Positions 1-13,600 are shown, numbered from the stretch's first letter. The stretch is 39,791 bases of DNA from a virus (IMGVR_UViG_3300046459_000343:1-39791); one strand, 5' to 3'. Notes: a model not told the origin generated them from the sequence alone. Numbers and translations are program-made.

Positions 1-129
1 ACAACTAAAGGAGGCGGTGAGCATCGTGTACCGTGCGTCGACCGCGCTAATCGGAACATCCGTGATGCCCGGTCCCCAGTTCGCCTGGATGTACTGCACG
101 CTTTGAACAAACGAGGGAATGTACGTCAT
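1..129 (-). CDS. Partial gene after the tail fibre, N-terminal 43 residues only
   Basis: An ATG at 127-129 opens a frame that stays open to the window edge and begins MTYIPSFVQSVQYIQANWG. It overlaps the stop of the upstream fibre gene by four bases (ATGA), the coupling used through most of this genome. I do not recognise the protein. Its place after the fibre gene suggests a further tail component, fibre chaperone or virion protein. The 3' end lies outside the window. Confidence 0.6.
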   Translation of the reverse strand, partial: MTYIPSFVQSVQYIQANWGPGITDVPISAVDARYTMLTASFSC

Positions 130-1670
130 CGTACCCACCAGTTCCCATTCGCACCGACGACGGTTACTGATTGATTAGGTACGGACAGGAGATAGGTCGT
201 CGCTGGGTAATCGAGATACACACCCCCAGACGCGGCAACCGTCACCGGTCCCGCACCGTACATTTTAATGTCGATGATGCCTCCCTGCACGACCGCTGGA
301 AGGGTGACGGTGAACGAGCCGCTGTCGATTAAAATGAAATCTCCAACGACTGCGGTAACGGCTGAATTTGCGGCGCGGACGTTGAAGCGTGGGCTGGACG
401 GCAGGTTGCCCTGCATTTGAATCGTCCCCACGTTGCTGGAGTCGATCCACATCTGCACCGTGCCGTTCCAGTTGATGTTGAACACGTTCGCCGTCGCGCC
501 CCCGATCCCCGCGCGACACAGATACCCTCCGGCGTTGACCGTGTTCGTGACCGTCAGCCCGCCGACGGTCATTCCACCCGCCACGGACGCCGCGCCAGCG
601 ACGGTGAGCGCGCTTGCGAGGTACAACCCCGTGTTGGAATACAGGCCGTACGTCGGATGACTCCCGAGCCACCACGAACCCTGGGTCTGCCCGCCGCCGA
701 TGTCGATGCGTCCGGGAAAGATCACGCCTTGCGTTTGCAGGTTGCCGTTCACCCCCACGCTCCCGGTGACACTCAACGAGGCGGCGGTGATCGCCCCGCC
801 GACGGTGAGCGCGCCGGTCACGCCCAGGTTTCCCGTCACGCCGGTCGCGCCCAGATTCGTGGGACCGTTGACGGTAAGGGAGGTCGCCGTCACGCCTTGG
901 AGCGACGTGGCGCCGGACACCGCGAGCGCGCCCGAGAACACCGCGTCGCCGCCCACATGAAGCTGGCCGACAACGGTCGCAACACCGCCCGACGGCGTCC
1001 ACATCTGGAACTGGCCCGCGACGACAATCGCGAGCAGGATCGACGACGTGGAATCCGGGATGCCGATCTGGAGGATGTTCGTGGCGGGCTTGACGTTGGT
1101 CATCACGCCAGGTGTGGTCGACGCGTAGTACACGGTTCCCACCACGAGCCCGGTGAGCTTGGTCATCCGGCCGACGAGTCGCACGGAGCCGCTTGCGCCC
1201 GCTGCGAAGTCCGCCGTCGCCAGCCCCACGACGGTCGCGGCGCTGCTGGACCAGTCGTTGGTCGCGCTGGTTTTGTACCAGAGGCCCGGCGTCTTGCCGC
1301 CGAGTCCAATCGAGTCGTAGACCACCGTACCGTACGTAACCGATTCCCCGAACACCGCTGGCGTGTCCACGTCGAGTGAGGCGGATGGGACCGACGACAC
1401 CAGATCGTCGTCCCATTGCACGACGCCTGCGGCGTCCTTCACGTAGAAGTGGTAGGACCCTGGAAGCAGGAACATCGCCTCCGAGGTCATGCCTGCGGCA
1501 TTGAGCGGAATCGGCCACGGGTGCGGGACCGTGACGGTCTGGTCTTGATAGACCACAGCGTGCGCGACCGTTCCCGCGACGAACACCTCAATCGTGCCGT
1601 TCGCGAACGGGTGACCCGCTGGGTCGCAAAACTGTTGTCGCCAGACCGGGGCGACCGTTCCCATCGGCAT
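126..1670 (-). CDS. Tail fibre or tailspike-like protein
   Basis: This 514-residue protein is rich in Gly, Val, Thr, Ser and Ala. Residues 1-100 form an attachment-like region (VAPVWRQQFCDPAGHPFANG onward). Residues about 240-390 carry short alternating strands such as LTVNGPTNLGATGVTGNLGV, a pattern typical of trimeric beta-structured fibres. The C-terminal part ends in a compact beta-rich segment closing with NGNWWVR. The start is supported by GGAG six bases before the ATG. It lies directly after the giant polyvalent protein and just before the truncated gene at the edge, in the position where P22-like phages keep receptor-binding genes. No endosialidase or lyase catalytic motif was recognised, so adsorption is the likelier role. 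No intramolecular chaperone motif was seen either. Confidence 0.7.
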   Translation of the reverse strand: MPMGTVAPVWRQQFCDPAGHPFANGTIEVFVAGTVAHAVVYQDQTVTVPHPWPIPLNAAGMTSEAMFLLPGSYHFYVKDAAGVVQWDDDLVSSVPSASLDVDTPAVFGESVTYGTVVYDSIGLGGKTPGLWYKTSATNDWSSSAATVVGLATADFAAGASGSVRLVGRMTKLTGLVVGTVYYASTTPGVMTNVKPATNILQIGIPDSTSSILLAIVVAGQFQMWTPSGGVATVVGQLHVGGDAVFSGALAVSGATSLQGVTATSLTVNGPTNLGATGVTGNLGVTGALTVGGAITAASLSVTGSVGVNGNLQTQGVIFPGRIDIGGGQTQGSWWLGSHPTYGLYSNTGLYLASALTVAGAASVAGGMTVGGLTVTNTVNAGGYLCRAGIGGATANVFNINWNGTVQMWIDSSNVGTIQMQGNLPSSPRFNVRAANSAVTAVVGDFILIDSGSFTVTLPAVVQGGIIDIKMYGAGPVTVAASGGVYLDYPATTYLLSVPNQSVTVVGANGNWWVR

Positions 1671-1679
1671 GATGTGCTC

Positions 1680-4600
1680 CTACTGACCCGACGCGATCTT
1701 GCGCGACGTGAATGGTAGCGCGAGCAACGCGTCTTTCCGTGCGTAAAACGCAGGCTTGTCGTCCGCTGGCACACGCGCGCGTTCCGTGTTCGATTTGTTG
1801 ATCAGTTGCTGGCGAATCACGCCGCGTTCCTCGGGCGTGGCTTCCTCGTAGACGTGCGCCGCCTGCGCCCACGAGAGACGCGGGAACCCGGCGACGAGCG
1901 GGAGCCGAAACGCGGTCTTGCGCGCGCTGGCCGCTTCCTTCGGTGAGAGATGTGGTGTCTCTGGCGCGGCCGTGCCCTCGCGCTTCGCCTCACGGATGCT
2001 GCGCTTCTCGTCCGCGCGCTCGGCTTGCTCTTTTGAAAGATGGGGCGGGCCGAGGTAGTCCGACATGAGGAGTTCAGCGTCGCTCATCGTGTCGCGATGC
2101 GACGCGGGAGAAATCCCCACAAGGCTTTCCGCTTTTTCGACCGCGCTCCCTGAGCGCCGTCCGTAGCTGCTCACGGAAATCGGTTTGAGCTGATCGGCCA
2201 TGAATGCCGCGTAGTCCCGCATCTGCACTCGCCACGGGTCGCCCTCGTCGACAATCGCCACCCCGTAATCACTGTTATGGTAGATGTCCCCAATCGCCGT
2301 GGGGAGCGGCGAGCCGCCGCCGAGAATGTAGTCGACCAGCGAGCGCGGGAGATGATGCAGGATCGCGTAGAAGATTGCGGAGTACCCAGGGAGCTTGATG
2401 CGCTCGGGCTCTCCCGTGACCTTGTTGACCTCGCCGGTCCGTGGCAGCGCCACATCGGCGATGCTGCCGACGTGTCCGGCGCCGTGCGCGAGTTGATATA
2501 GCTCCGCCGCGAGGACCTGGATCAGCGTGATGCCGATGGCGAGCGAGGTCCAGTTGCTCCAGTACTTCTCTTTCACGTCGACGGTCGGCGCGGACGTCCT
2601 CGGCGTCTGTTTCGGGAGCGGGGGCGCGGGTCCCCCACCGGGCGGAGGCGGCGGCGCGGTCGGCGGCTTGAGGACAGTGTAGGTTTCGCGTTGACTCGGC
2701 ACGAGCCGTCGAATAGGGTCGGTCAGCCCGCGTCCGAGAATGATGAGCGAGCCGCCGCGCCAGCCGGGCGACATGATCATGAATTGCAGGACGTTCAAGA
2801 ACACGCGCGGCAGCGCCCGGTTGTCCCAGATCACCTCGCCCAATGTGGCATCCGTCAGATCCGATGCCTTCCGGGCAATCGCCAGTAACGTGGCCTGCGT
2901 CGGCACGCCGGGGAGTTCGTCGATCCCTTGCCGGATCTGCGAGACCATCGCGCCCGCTTTCGCCACCGGGACGAGCCATCCCAACACCGGCCACGCGGTC
3001 GCTTCCACCACGGCCGGGATGAGCCGGAGCGCCGCGACAAACGACTCGGTCGCCACCTGCTTCGGGAGTCCTCGGATATAGGCTTCGTTCGCCCGGCGCA
3101 GGTTGTCCATGAACTTATTCATGGCCCGGTTGGTGTAGTCGCGACTCTGCTCCATGCGCCCGCCGCCAGCGATAAAGAGGTTGGTTGCCGCGTCCCACGC
3201 TAGCGACTCAGTATCGAGCGTCGACCGGTACTCCCGCTTGTGCTGGACGCCGCGATGAATTACCGCCGCAGGCTCAATCACCGCCCGACCGATGCGTTTC
3301 ACCGCTGACACGGGCCGTCCCCGTGCGAGATCGTTGAGCCCGCGCGCCGCTTCCATCCCCGCCGAGGCGAGGTTCACGGTGAAGCCGTGGAAAGCGGAGA
3401 ACGAGAGCTTGGCCTGCACCATGATGTTGCTGGGGACCCGCACGAGTGCCCATGCCTTATGCGCACCCAGCCCTGGTTCCAGGTACCGGCGGAACACCGT
3501 CGCGACTTCCGGGGGTGCGTAGTACTGCCCAAGGTAGATCGGTCCCGCGAGCGCCTGCGTCGTGGTGCGTTCCGCAAAGACGTGCGTCCGCATCTGTTGC
3601 AGGTCGGGCAGCATCTGGAGTTGCGGGTTGCTGTCGATGAGATGCTCGAACGCCGCGTACGTCTGCGGCGCCGCCTGCTGGGTCGCCACGGGACTATAGA
3701 GATAGCCAAACACCAGATTCGCGATCTGCTCGCTGGGCTCCTCCACGTACGCCCTGAACGCCGGGTCCGTGTTCGGGTACCCGGCGAACCGGAGCTGCGC
3801 CAGATTGATGAGTTCCTGCTCCGCGTCAGGAACGACCTGGAGGAGCTGGGTTCGCAGGTCGAACAATGTGTCGATGGTGTGCCCGACCTCGTGCATCAGG
3901 ACCTCGACCGGCCCGCCAAACTTCGCCTTGATGTCGCCGCTCTTCGAGCCCGACACGCCCCAGCGCGTCCCAGCGGTCGCCTTCCGCGTGTAATTCACGC
4001 CAAGCTGGGTAATGAAACTCTCCAGCCCTTCCATCAAGCCCTTGTCGTAGGCTTCGTGCACCGTGAGTTCTGGCGGCGCGAACACCTTGCCGATGATGTC
4101 AGGAATCTCCATCATGCCGTCGGGCCGTTTCCTGAGCGAGCTGCCCCACACGAACGTCCCGAGCTGCTTGTTGTCCTCCAGGGTTTGCCGCGCGAGGACG
4201 AACTTCGCCATCTCCGCGATCTTATGGAGGTCCATCTCGACGAGGTTCCAGGTGATCGGCGTTTTGCCGTACACCTCGACGCCTTCACGCATCGTGGGAA
4301 TCTTCTTCCGGCGCATGAACGACCCCGGTCCGCCGAGCGGCCGACGCGCCTGCCCCAGCACGGAGTCGGGCTTGTACTCGTTTTCCCACGCCTGCCCGAG
4401 GTAGTAGTCCTTCCAGTCGCGCTCGATGCCGAGGTCTTTGAGCTGTTGCTTGAGATGGTCAAATATCTCGGTACGGATCGTCTCCCACGGTTTCAACTCC
4501 GCTGGGACACGCTTGCCCGTCCCTGTTGGATCCTGGAGCGCGTCCGCAATGTCGAGGATTTGGCCGTGGTCGAGTGTCATGCGCTCGACCGCGTTTCGAT

Positions 4601-7600
4601 ACTGCGTCAGCGCGTGGTACGCGTAGGACAAGAGATGGGCCTGCTGCGCCAGTCGCCACTGGAAGTAGCGGGCCGAGGTGCGCGACGGTGTGGTCATACT
4701 TGCCGCCGCGAGGGTGGATTTAATCGCGCCCGCCGCTTGTGTAAGGCCCTTTCCTGCGGACCGAAGCGCCATCAGTCGATGAAACTGCTCGCGGGAGCCG
4801 GGCTTGGCTGGCTTGCTGGGCTCGGCCAGTAGGTCCTGCTGCCCTTCCTTCTCCAGCGCCAGCCGGTGAAGGGTGCTGACAATGACCTCGCGCACATGGT
4901 CGAGCGTGACGGGGTCGTGGTCCGCGTCGGGGTCGGCCGGGTCCTCATCGTACCGGGCAAAGATGCCCATCGGGAATCCAGCAGGCCACTCCACGTCCTC
5001 CAGACTCTCGTGCTCGATGGCGTCGAGGACGCCCCGAATCGTCTCCGCTGATTGTTTCTTGTACGCCTTCCGCAGATCCGCGCGGGTTTTCACATCAGGG
5101 TCCGGGCGCTCGTCGGGCTGCGCGGACGACACCATCGGGACCTTCCGTTCCAGCGTCGCGGTCCCGTCCTCCGTCTCGGCCTTGCGCTGCGCGTCGGCTT
5201 CTGCATCGCGCGCCCGGCCTTCCGCTTTCAGTTCCGTTTCGATCCGGGTCATCTCCTCCTTCGCGTCGTTGAATTTTCGGACGGCGTCGGGCGGATGGTC
5301 GAGCAATGCCTTCGAGCGCGCGACGATGTCTTCAGATTCCTTGGCTTCCTTATTGAGCACGTTGGGTTGGGCGGCGAGGCTCGTGTAGTGACTCACGTAC
5401 GACGCCACGACGTTGCGGCCCTCGATGACGGCCAGTTTCGCGTCGGCAGGGACCGGTATCCGCGTGACGTATTGCACGTCCCCCGAGGCGGGGCGCGCAT
5501 CGAGAAACGTCTGAATGTCGTACCCCGCCTTTAGGGTCCCGAAGAGTTGCGCATACATCGGCAGATGCCCCAGTTCGCCAATCGTGACGCGGTCCGTCAC
5601 GTGATGCTTGCGGATCGACTCCAGGGCCTCACCGATGGCGGCGTTCGCATCGGCCTGTTTCGTGTACTTCGTCCCGTCGACGGTCATTGCGAACTGGTCG
5701 CCGTGGACGGGCACGTAATGCGCCTTGAGCCACGTTTCCATATTGGCGACTTGTGCCCGCAACGCCGTCGCGAGTTTTTCGTGCGTGACCTGATCCGCGC
5801 GCGCCTTGCCCATCGCGCGCTCGGCCGCTGCGGCCTGCGCGGCGAGACGAGTAGTGGCGGCGCGTAGCTCGGTGAGCCGCTTGCCACGCGGATCCCCTGT
5901 CGCCTGAATCTGCGCCTCCTCGATAGAGAGTTCGCTCGGATCAAACTCCTTGTACTCGGTCAGGTTGCCGCGCATGAACTGGGTGATCGCGTTGGACTTG
6001 TCGCCCAGGAGCCCATAGAGCCATTCGTCAGTCGACCCTTCCGTCACGTAGCGCGTGATGTCGATTTCCTTGTAATCGTTCCCTTGCCGAATCCCTCGCC
6101 CATCGCGTTGCCGCATGTCGCCGGGCCGCATCGCGCGCGGCGCGTCGATGTGATGGATCGCCATCAGGCGCTTCTGGATATTCATCCCCACGCCGCCCTT
6201 GTCGGTCGAGGCGAAGAGGAACCGGATCCTCCCGCTCTCTGCGGCATCAAAGAGCGCCTTGCGTTCCGCCGCATTTCGGGCCTGATGGATATAGGCGATC
6301 TCGTCGCGCCTCACGCCGCGCTTCACGAGCGCGTCGCGCAGCGCATCGTACAGATTGAAAATCCCGGTGTCGCCGAGGGGCGCTGTTTCGTCGTCCTCGG
6401 TCTCGCCCTCCTCGTCTTCAGTGCCGAGCGCGGCGCCCTCGGTGGTGTCCTCGGTCGCGGCGCCACGGAGGAACGCGAGCGGTTCGAGGGTTTTCGGCGT
6501 GCCGACGTCGAGGAACACGAGCTGCACGCCTTTGTAGGCGCGCTCCTTCTTGTAGTTCTCGGCGAGAAGATTGGCGGCGGTCTGAATGCGGGAGGTTGGG
6601 ACATCCGTCGCCGCGTCGCCCAGGACCAGACGAATATCAATCGCGGCGAGCTTGGCATCGTTCATCACGGCCAAGATGTTGTCGTTCCTCCCTGTGGGTT
6701 CCCCCGTGATGGGATGGGGCCGGTCGGGCGCGTGGTGGACCCCCTGCCGATCCGTGTAGGGCGGATTCTCGCGCAGGTTCTGGAGGCGCGTCGCAAACCA
6801 CTTCTTCACCTCGGGGTACATCGGGTGGGGTTGCGTTTTCACGATCCGCACGCGGTCGTTCACGAGTTTCGGCAGATCGAGATACGGCATATCGTCCCAG
6901 CCGACGTAGTCCATGACCTGCGCCATCGTGCGATAGAGCAGGTCGAGGTTCCGATACCGTTTTAGGCGCATGACCTCGTGGTAGGTGCCGTCGGGGCGTT
7001 GCTCGGTATTGACGCGCGCGTCGCCAAACATCGCGTACCAGTTATCGAACGCCTTGACGCCGAGCTGGTCGATGGTTTGGGGTTGGAGGTACCGCTGCAT
7101 GGTGTACAGCTCGGCGATGCTGTTCATGATCGGCGTCGCCGTCGCGAGCACGAGATTGCGATAGTTCGAGCTTTCGTTGATCTCCTGCACCTTCACGTAC
7201 ATATCGAGCGAGCGATCCGACTCAGACTTACTGAGCCCACGGAGGTTGTCGATCTTCGAGAAGAAGAAGAGATTCTTGAATGCCTGCGCCTCGTCCACCA
7301 TGAGGGCATCGACCCCGAGGTCCTCCCAGCGCAGATTGTTATCCTCGCCCTTGTTGACGGTCTTGAGTTTTTCGGCGACCTTCCGTTCGATGCGTTTTCG
7401 CTGGGCCGCGAGCTTTTTCACGCTGGCCTCGTCTTGCCCGCGCTCCTGCCGGGCATTCGCCTCAGCGTCTGACAGCTCTTTGATCCAGTTCTGCATCATC
7501 TCCGCCATGCGCTCGTCGGAGGTCTTGAGGAGCTGGAACGAAGAGTGCGGAACCAGGACGATGTCCCAGTCGCCAAACGCGATCCGCGCCATCCCCTGCT

Positions 7601-10600
7601 GGCGCTTCTTGGCCGAGAGGTCCTTGTCGTCGAACGCGAGGATTTTCGCGTCTGGGTACATCTGCTGAATCGAGGCTTTCCACTGCCCCAGGAGATAGGT
7701 CGGGACCGTAATCATCGGTTTGCGCGCCCGGCCCGTGCGACGCCACTCCATCGCGGTCGCAATCATCTCGTAGGTTTTGCCCGCGCCAACTTCATGCGCC
7801 AGGAGCGTGTTCCCGCTGGTCAGCATCCGCCAGATCGCGTTGAGCTGGTGCGGGTAGAGTTTGAACGGCAGCGCATTGCCGGGCAGCGTGAGATGGGATC
7901 CATCGAAGGTCCGTGGCACATCCCGGTTGAACCGATAGTTGTAGACCTTCATCAACTTGTCGGTCGTGGCGGGCTGCGTGTACAACCACGCGAGCCATCG
8001 CTCGCGAATGTCCTCGACGTTGGCTCGCGCGGCGGTCTGCCCTTCCACGTCCTTCACGTAGTGACGGTTGTCGCCGCGCCCCTCCCACCATCCCACGACG
8101 GGCTGATTGAGGTTCAGCGCATCGAGAAAGAGATCGGTGGCGCTGTAGATTTCCGTCGGCTTGTAATACGAACTCCCTTTCTCGCCCACGTAGTGAAACG
8201 GGACCGCGAGTCCGTGCTGCCTGCCCGCCCTGATGGCCTCGTTGCCGTACCCCACACTCCACCGGACATAGGTCTCGGTGGCGTCGAGGTGAATCGTAAA
8301 TTCGCTAGGGTCGACGCCTAACTCGTGCGCGAGATACGCCCCGACGACGGCGGTGTCGACCCAGTGCGATCCGAAACCAATCGTGACGTCGTCGAGGGTT
8401 TTCGGCGCGGGCTGCACCGCTTTCAGCGCCGCCTTATTGGACTCGAACTGCGGGCGCCCGTCGGCCTCGACGTCGGCGAGTTTCGACGTCACGTCGCCGC
8501 TGAGATATTCCTCGGCCAGCGTCCAGGACCCGTCGGGATGGTCATACACACGGCCAGACGCTTTCAGCGCCTGCTGGAGGTCCTTCGCCGGTTGCCCGCT
8601 GATGCGCGCCATGTACGGCCAATCAATCACGGTCCGCGTCCCGAGGGAGGCGAGCAACGCCTCCTCGGGCGAGTCCGCGTGGTCAATGTCCCGTACCGGA
8701 TTCAGCGTGCGTTTCTCGAAGATGTCGGCCAGCCCTTTGAACTCGTAGCTAATCCGCAGGACCGGTCCGCGCTTGGTCTCGACCAGTTTTGCCGTGGGTT
8801 TCATCACCTCCAACATGAGGAGGTTTTCTGCTTCCGGGTCGGACGTGAACAGGCGCTTATTAGTCAGGTCGTTCAGTCGACCGTACTGGCGCACGAACGC
8901 GCTGTACGCTTTGGCGAGCACGAGCTGGGCTTGCTCGACCTGCGTATTGGTCGCCTGCGGGTCCCGCATCGTTTGGATCGTGGAGCGGAGCGCGTCCCGG
9001 ATCCCGATCATGTGCTTGATGCGGTCGAACGAGTTTTTCTTGTCCGCCTTCGGCGTGACGTCGGTGACTTCTCCGCCGCGCGCGACGCGCACGATCTTGG
9101 TCCCGTCGACCCGAAGTTCGCCCGGCTTATACGGACCTTCGACGACACGGCTCGCGGGCGTCTCGGCGGCAATCTCGCTCGCAGGTTGATACGTGCCGGG
9201 CGGCAGGATCTGGGCGAGTCCCGTGCGCATGGCGTCGATCACGCCGTCGCGCGCCGCCGTGACGGTGTACTCCTTGTCGCGATACATCGACCCTTCGAGG
9301 GTTTCCGTGCCGAGCACGAGTTCGGGATGAGCGTCGTACCACGCCGAGCGATACACGTTCTGCTCGACGGTTTTTTGCTTCTTGCCGTACCCGGTGGTGT
9401 AGGTCGTGGAGAACGTCGCCGAGCGCGGCGCGTTGATGAACAGGTCGGCGTTGCGCGCGGTCTCGCCCGGCTGAAGCCGTTGCAGGATGATGAGGTCGGT
9501 GACGACCTGCGTCTTGGCGCTTTTGTCGAAGGAGGTGTTCGGAAGCCGGACCGCCCCCACAAAATGCGCGCGCTCCATCAGGTACTGGCGAAACGCGGTC
9601 GACTGGTTGTCCATCGTGTAGCGCGACGTGATAAACGCGACGAGTCCGCCCGGCCGCACATGCTCCAGCGCCTTCCCGAAGAAGTAGTTATGGATAGGCT
9701 TGCGCACCAGTTCCGGCATCAACGGGTCATCGACGCCTTCCTGCGAGAAGGGCGGGTTCCCGATAATGAGGTCCTGACTCCCGCGTGCGATCCGCGATTG
9801 CTCATAGCCTCGGACCTGGACATTCGCCGAGGGATAGAGCGCGGCAGCGATGGCGGCGGTCAGCGGTTCCAGCTCCACGCCGTTGAGGGTGGAGTTCCCG
9901 CGCACGTCGCCGGGCATGAAGCCAAACGCGTGACCGGTACCCACCGACGGCTCTAGCACGCGACCACCAGTGAATCCCGCGTTGACCAGCGCCTCCCACA
10001 TCGGCTCGAAAAGCTGGTACGTGAAGTGGGCATTGGTTGACGAGTCCGCCAAGGCGCGGCGTTCCTGTGGCGTCGTGGCGGTCTGGTAGTCGCGCCAGAG
10101 CTGGCTTTCGGTCTCTCGCCAGGAGTAGTCCTCGGTTTCCGCGAGGAAGTCGGCGACCGTGGTGTCGCCGAAGCCGACATACCGCGCGAGCACGTGTTGT
10201 TCGTCGAGGGTTGCGTGTCGCTGTTCCGCGAGGAGGATCTTGACCAGCGTGATCGCGGCGAGATTATTGCGCGCGCGGGTCATCGTCCCGCCCGCAATGA
10301 TGTCGGCGATGCGCGCGGCCGAGAGCGTGTAGTCTAGCGGCGCGGGTCCTGGGTCGTGCGTGCTTCCGGGAGTGGGTAGAGCGGGTCCGGGTTCAACTGC
10401 TCCAGCGCCTGGAGTCGGTGCATTTTGGGGTTCCGCGCCAGCGTTAAGCCGATCTGGTATTCCCGGTCCCACCACGCCTTGCGGATGGCCGTCGGTAGGG
10501 CCTGGGGGGAGCGTTGGTTGAGTTGCTGGCTGAGACGCGGGAGGAACCGTTCCCAGTACTGAAGGGCTTCCTGTTCCCCCGGCGACAGGGGCTCCTCCTT

Positions 10601-13600
10601 CACTGACGGGAAGTTGTCCGGGTCCATTTCGTTTCGTTGGTTGGCGTCCGGCATCAGTGTCTACCTTACCCTGGATGATGGGCGCTGGCGCCCCTTCCTC
10701 TTCCTCGGTGTCGACGTCGCCTTCGTCATACGGCTCCGACCCGGCAATCGACAACGGGAAATCGTGGTTCGCCATAAAGAAGGCGTACGCGAATCCCTCG
10801 GGCGTGACGGACCGTTCGAGCTGGTCCTCTTTCGTGTAGCCCGTCATCTGCTCGTGGATCTTGCTGCCCTCACCGCCGTCCTCTTTCGACCCGCCAACGC
10901 GCGCCGTCGGGAGGTGCGGATTGAACTCGCCCCAGAGCTGCGTCCGCTTCGTGTACGGGTCGCCGTACGCGTTGGGATCGAAGAAGAGCGTGTACTTCGG
11001 AAGCTGGTTCTGTTTCGCGATGCGCCCGACGGGGTTCTCCATCGCGTAGACCTTCGGGTTCGCCTGCTCGACCACCAGCTTGACGACCGCGACGAGGTGA
11101 TTGGCGTAGTCGACCGGCGTGTCGAACATCTTCGCGGCCCACTCGCCGTACGACTTCTTCACCATCGCCTCGTTCGCGCTGCCGTGGTGCGTGAGCCACG
11201 TCGCGTTACCGGAGACAGCGAAACTGGTGCAGGGCGGCGCAGCGAGGACCGCGACCACGTCATAGCCTTCGGAGATGATTTCCTCGATGTCGCCCATCCA
11301 GGATCCGAAGTCCATTAGGTCCTTGCCGTTTTCGATGTCGTACCGCATGACGTGATAGCCCGCGTCGGCATACGGTTTCGACCACTCGCCCGTGCGGTCA
11401 AACAGCGAGATGACGACCTGTCGCGAGTGGTCCTCCTCGCGCCCGATGCGCGCGGCCTCGTCCTTCCACGATTGGATGATTGGCGCCGACAGCTCGCGCC
11501 ACGACTCGGGCGTCTGTCCGGCCGCTGGGGCGATGAGTGGCGGCGCGTCATCCGTCACGAGAATCCGCACGGTGTCGGTGGGGACCGGGAACACGTCCGC
11601 CTGCGGTTTGCGGAACTCCACCATCCCGAACGCGGTGTTGAACTCCTCGGAGTCGAACGCGGCCGTCCTGGGATTGAGCGTGTCGAAGATGAGACGGCCC
11701 GCTTCGGCGGCGGACGCGAAGACTTCGTTCTCCAGCAGGTTGGCAGGGTCCGGGTCCTCCTCGCCCGTGATGCGCTGGAGCCCGGTATGCGCGGCGGCGT
11801 CGACCTCTCCCGCCCCGTCGTGTGTGGGGTTGCGAAAGAACGCGTCGACCACGTCACGTAGGGTCTTCGCGTCGGCGTGCGCCTCCGGCGTGTCCATCTC
11901 CAACAGCCGCTGGTACACCTCCATCGCCTCGCGGACGTGGCGCAGGTCGCGACTCTTGTTGCGCTGTTTGAACCAGTGGCCGAGCGTGGCTTGCGCTTCG
12001 GGGCTGAGCGCGTCTTCGAGCGCGTTGGAGTTGATCGCGTTCCGGCGCACACGCCCGGCGACGCTCTGGCGCATGTTTTCAAAAATCGTCTGTGCGTCGG
12101 CAAACGTCGGATAACTCTTCAGCGAGACCAGCTCGCCGCTGTCGTGATCCATGATCCGAATCACGCCGCGCTGCGTGGGCGAGTTATACAGTTCCGCGTG
12201 GACGCCCTCGCGGTCCTTGATGGTCTCGACGTGCGTGACAGGAATCCCCATGAGGCGCGTCGGGTGTGGTTCGGTTGGCGCCTCGGTCTGGAGCGCGGCC
12301 TCTGCTGGCGCGGCCTGTGTCGCGCGGGCGCGGCGTAGCGGGACTTGTGCCTCCGCTTTACCCTCGGCGAGCATTCGGGCGAAGTCCTGGACGGTCGCCT
12401 CTGGCTTTTCCTGCTCGCGAAGGTATTGCGCGTAGCCGTCGCGCACGTCGGCGAACGGCGGCGGTTGGAGCTTGATCAGTTTAAAGAAGCCCGCCAGCCC
12501 GTTGTACGCCGCTTCGGTATAGCGGGCGGCGAACTCGTCTCCACGATCCGCTGGCGTAGCGACGGGCGCGGGCGTCGGCACGGCCTCGGCGGGCTTTTGA
12601 ACAGCGGCCGTCTCGCCGGGTGAAGGCGCGGTGCCCTCACGCTCGGTCGGTGTCGAGAGGTCGATCTCTCCGCCCAGCACGCCGCTTCGTCCGAGCGGCT
12701 CGCCCTTCCTTCGCACACGGATGGGTCGCTCGTCCCCGCTGCCCTCCATGAACTCCTGGAGGCGTGTCAGTTGCTCCGTGGTAAGGTCGCCGTCGACGAC
12801 CGCGTCAACAAAGTGACCGCCATCGCCTACCTTCGAGTCGCGGAGGCGCATGTTGCCGGACGTGAGGAAGCCCTCGCCTTCGACGATGGTGCGTGGGCGC
12901 GTCACCATCGTTACCGGCACGCCCTCAAACTCTCCCTTCCATGTGTACTCGTCGGCCGGGAACGTCTTCGCACCACCGCCCACTTTGCGCTGCCCGACAA
13001 TCGTGAACGCGTCGGTGAATTTGGGCGCCGCTGGCGCCTCGGTGCCGGGCGGTTGGGACGGTATCGGGGCCGTTTCAGGGGCTGATGCTGTCTCAGGTGT
13101 CGGCGCGGCGGCGGGCGGCTGCGCGTTCCAGAGGATGTTCGGAATCGGGACTTCGCCTTCGGGCTGGTCCTTGACCGCTTCCTTGACGGCGGTTTTCACC
13201 TGCTGCCCGAGCGCGCGCGCGCCAGCCTCATCCGTGCCGGTGTGGCGCATGACGAAGTCGAGGTAGTCCGCGTCGCGCTTCGACGGCGTCTTCTGCGCCA
13301 GAATCAGCGCGGCCTTATCGAGGTCGCTTTCAAAGACCGGCGTGTACTGCGTCGATCCGATATTGAAACGCGGCGCCGCACCAGCCAACCCCTGCGGGAG
13401 CGTGGGCGGGACGCGAATCGTCGGAACCGTGCCGGTCTCGTCGACGCCGAGCTGGAAGGCCGGTTTGAACGGCGGAGTGACCGGTATATCGACCGTGGGG
13501 GTGACGGGTGCCGGTGTGCCCAGGGTCTCGTCGAGGATGCGCGTGACGGGGTTCTGGACGGCCGGAGGTGGTGTCGGCGTCTCCGGCGTCGCCGTGCCTT

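Noticed and set aside
126-1670. Diversity-generating retroelement target in the fibre gene
   Set aside because: No reverse transcriptase and no template repeat are visible in the window.
11555-12103. 182-codon alternative frame in the giant gene
   Set aside because: Arg/Ser/Thr-rich shadow, unlike the nested ORF at 10334-10654.
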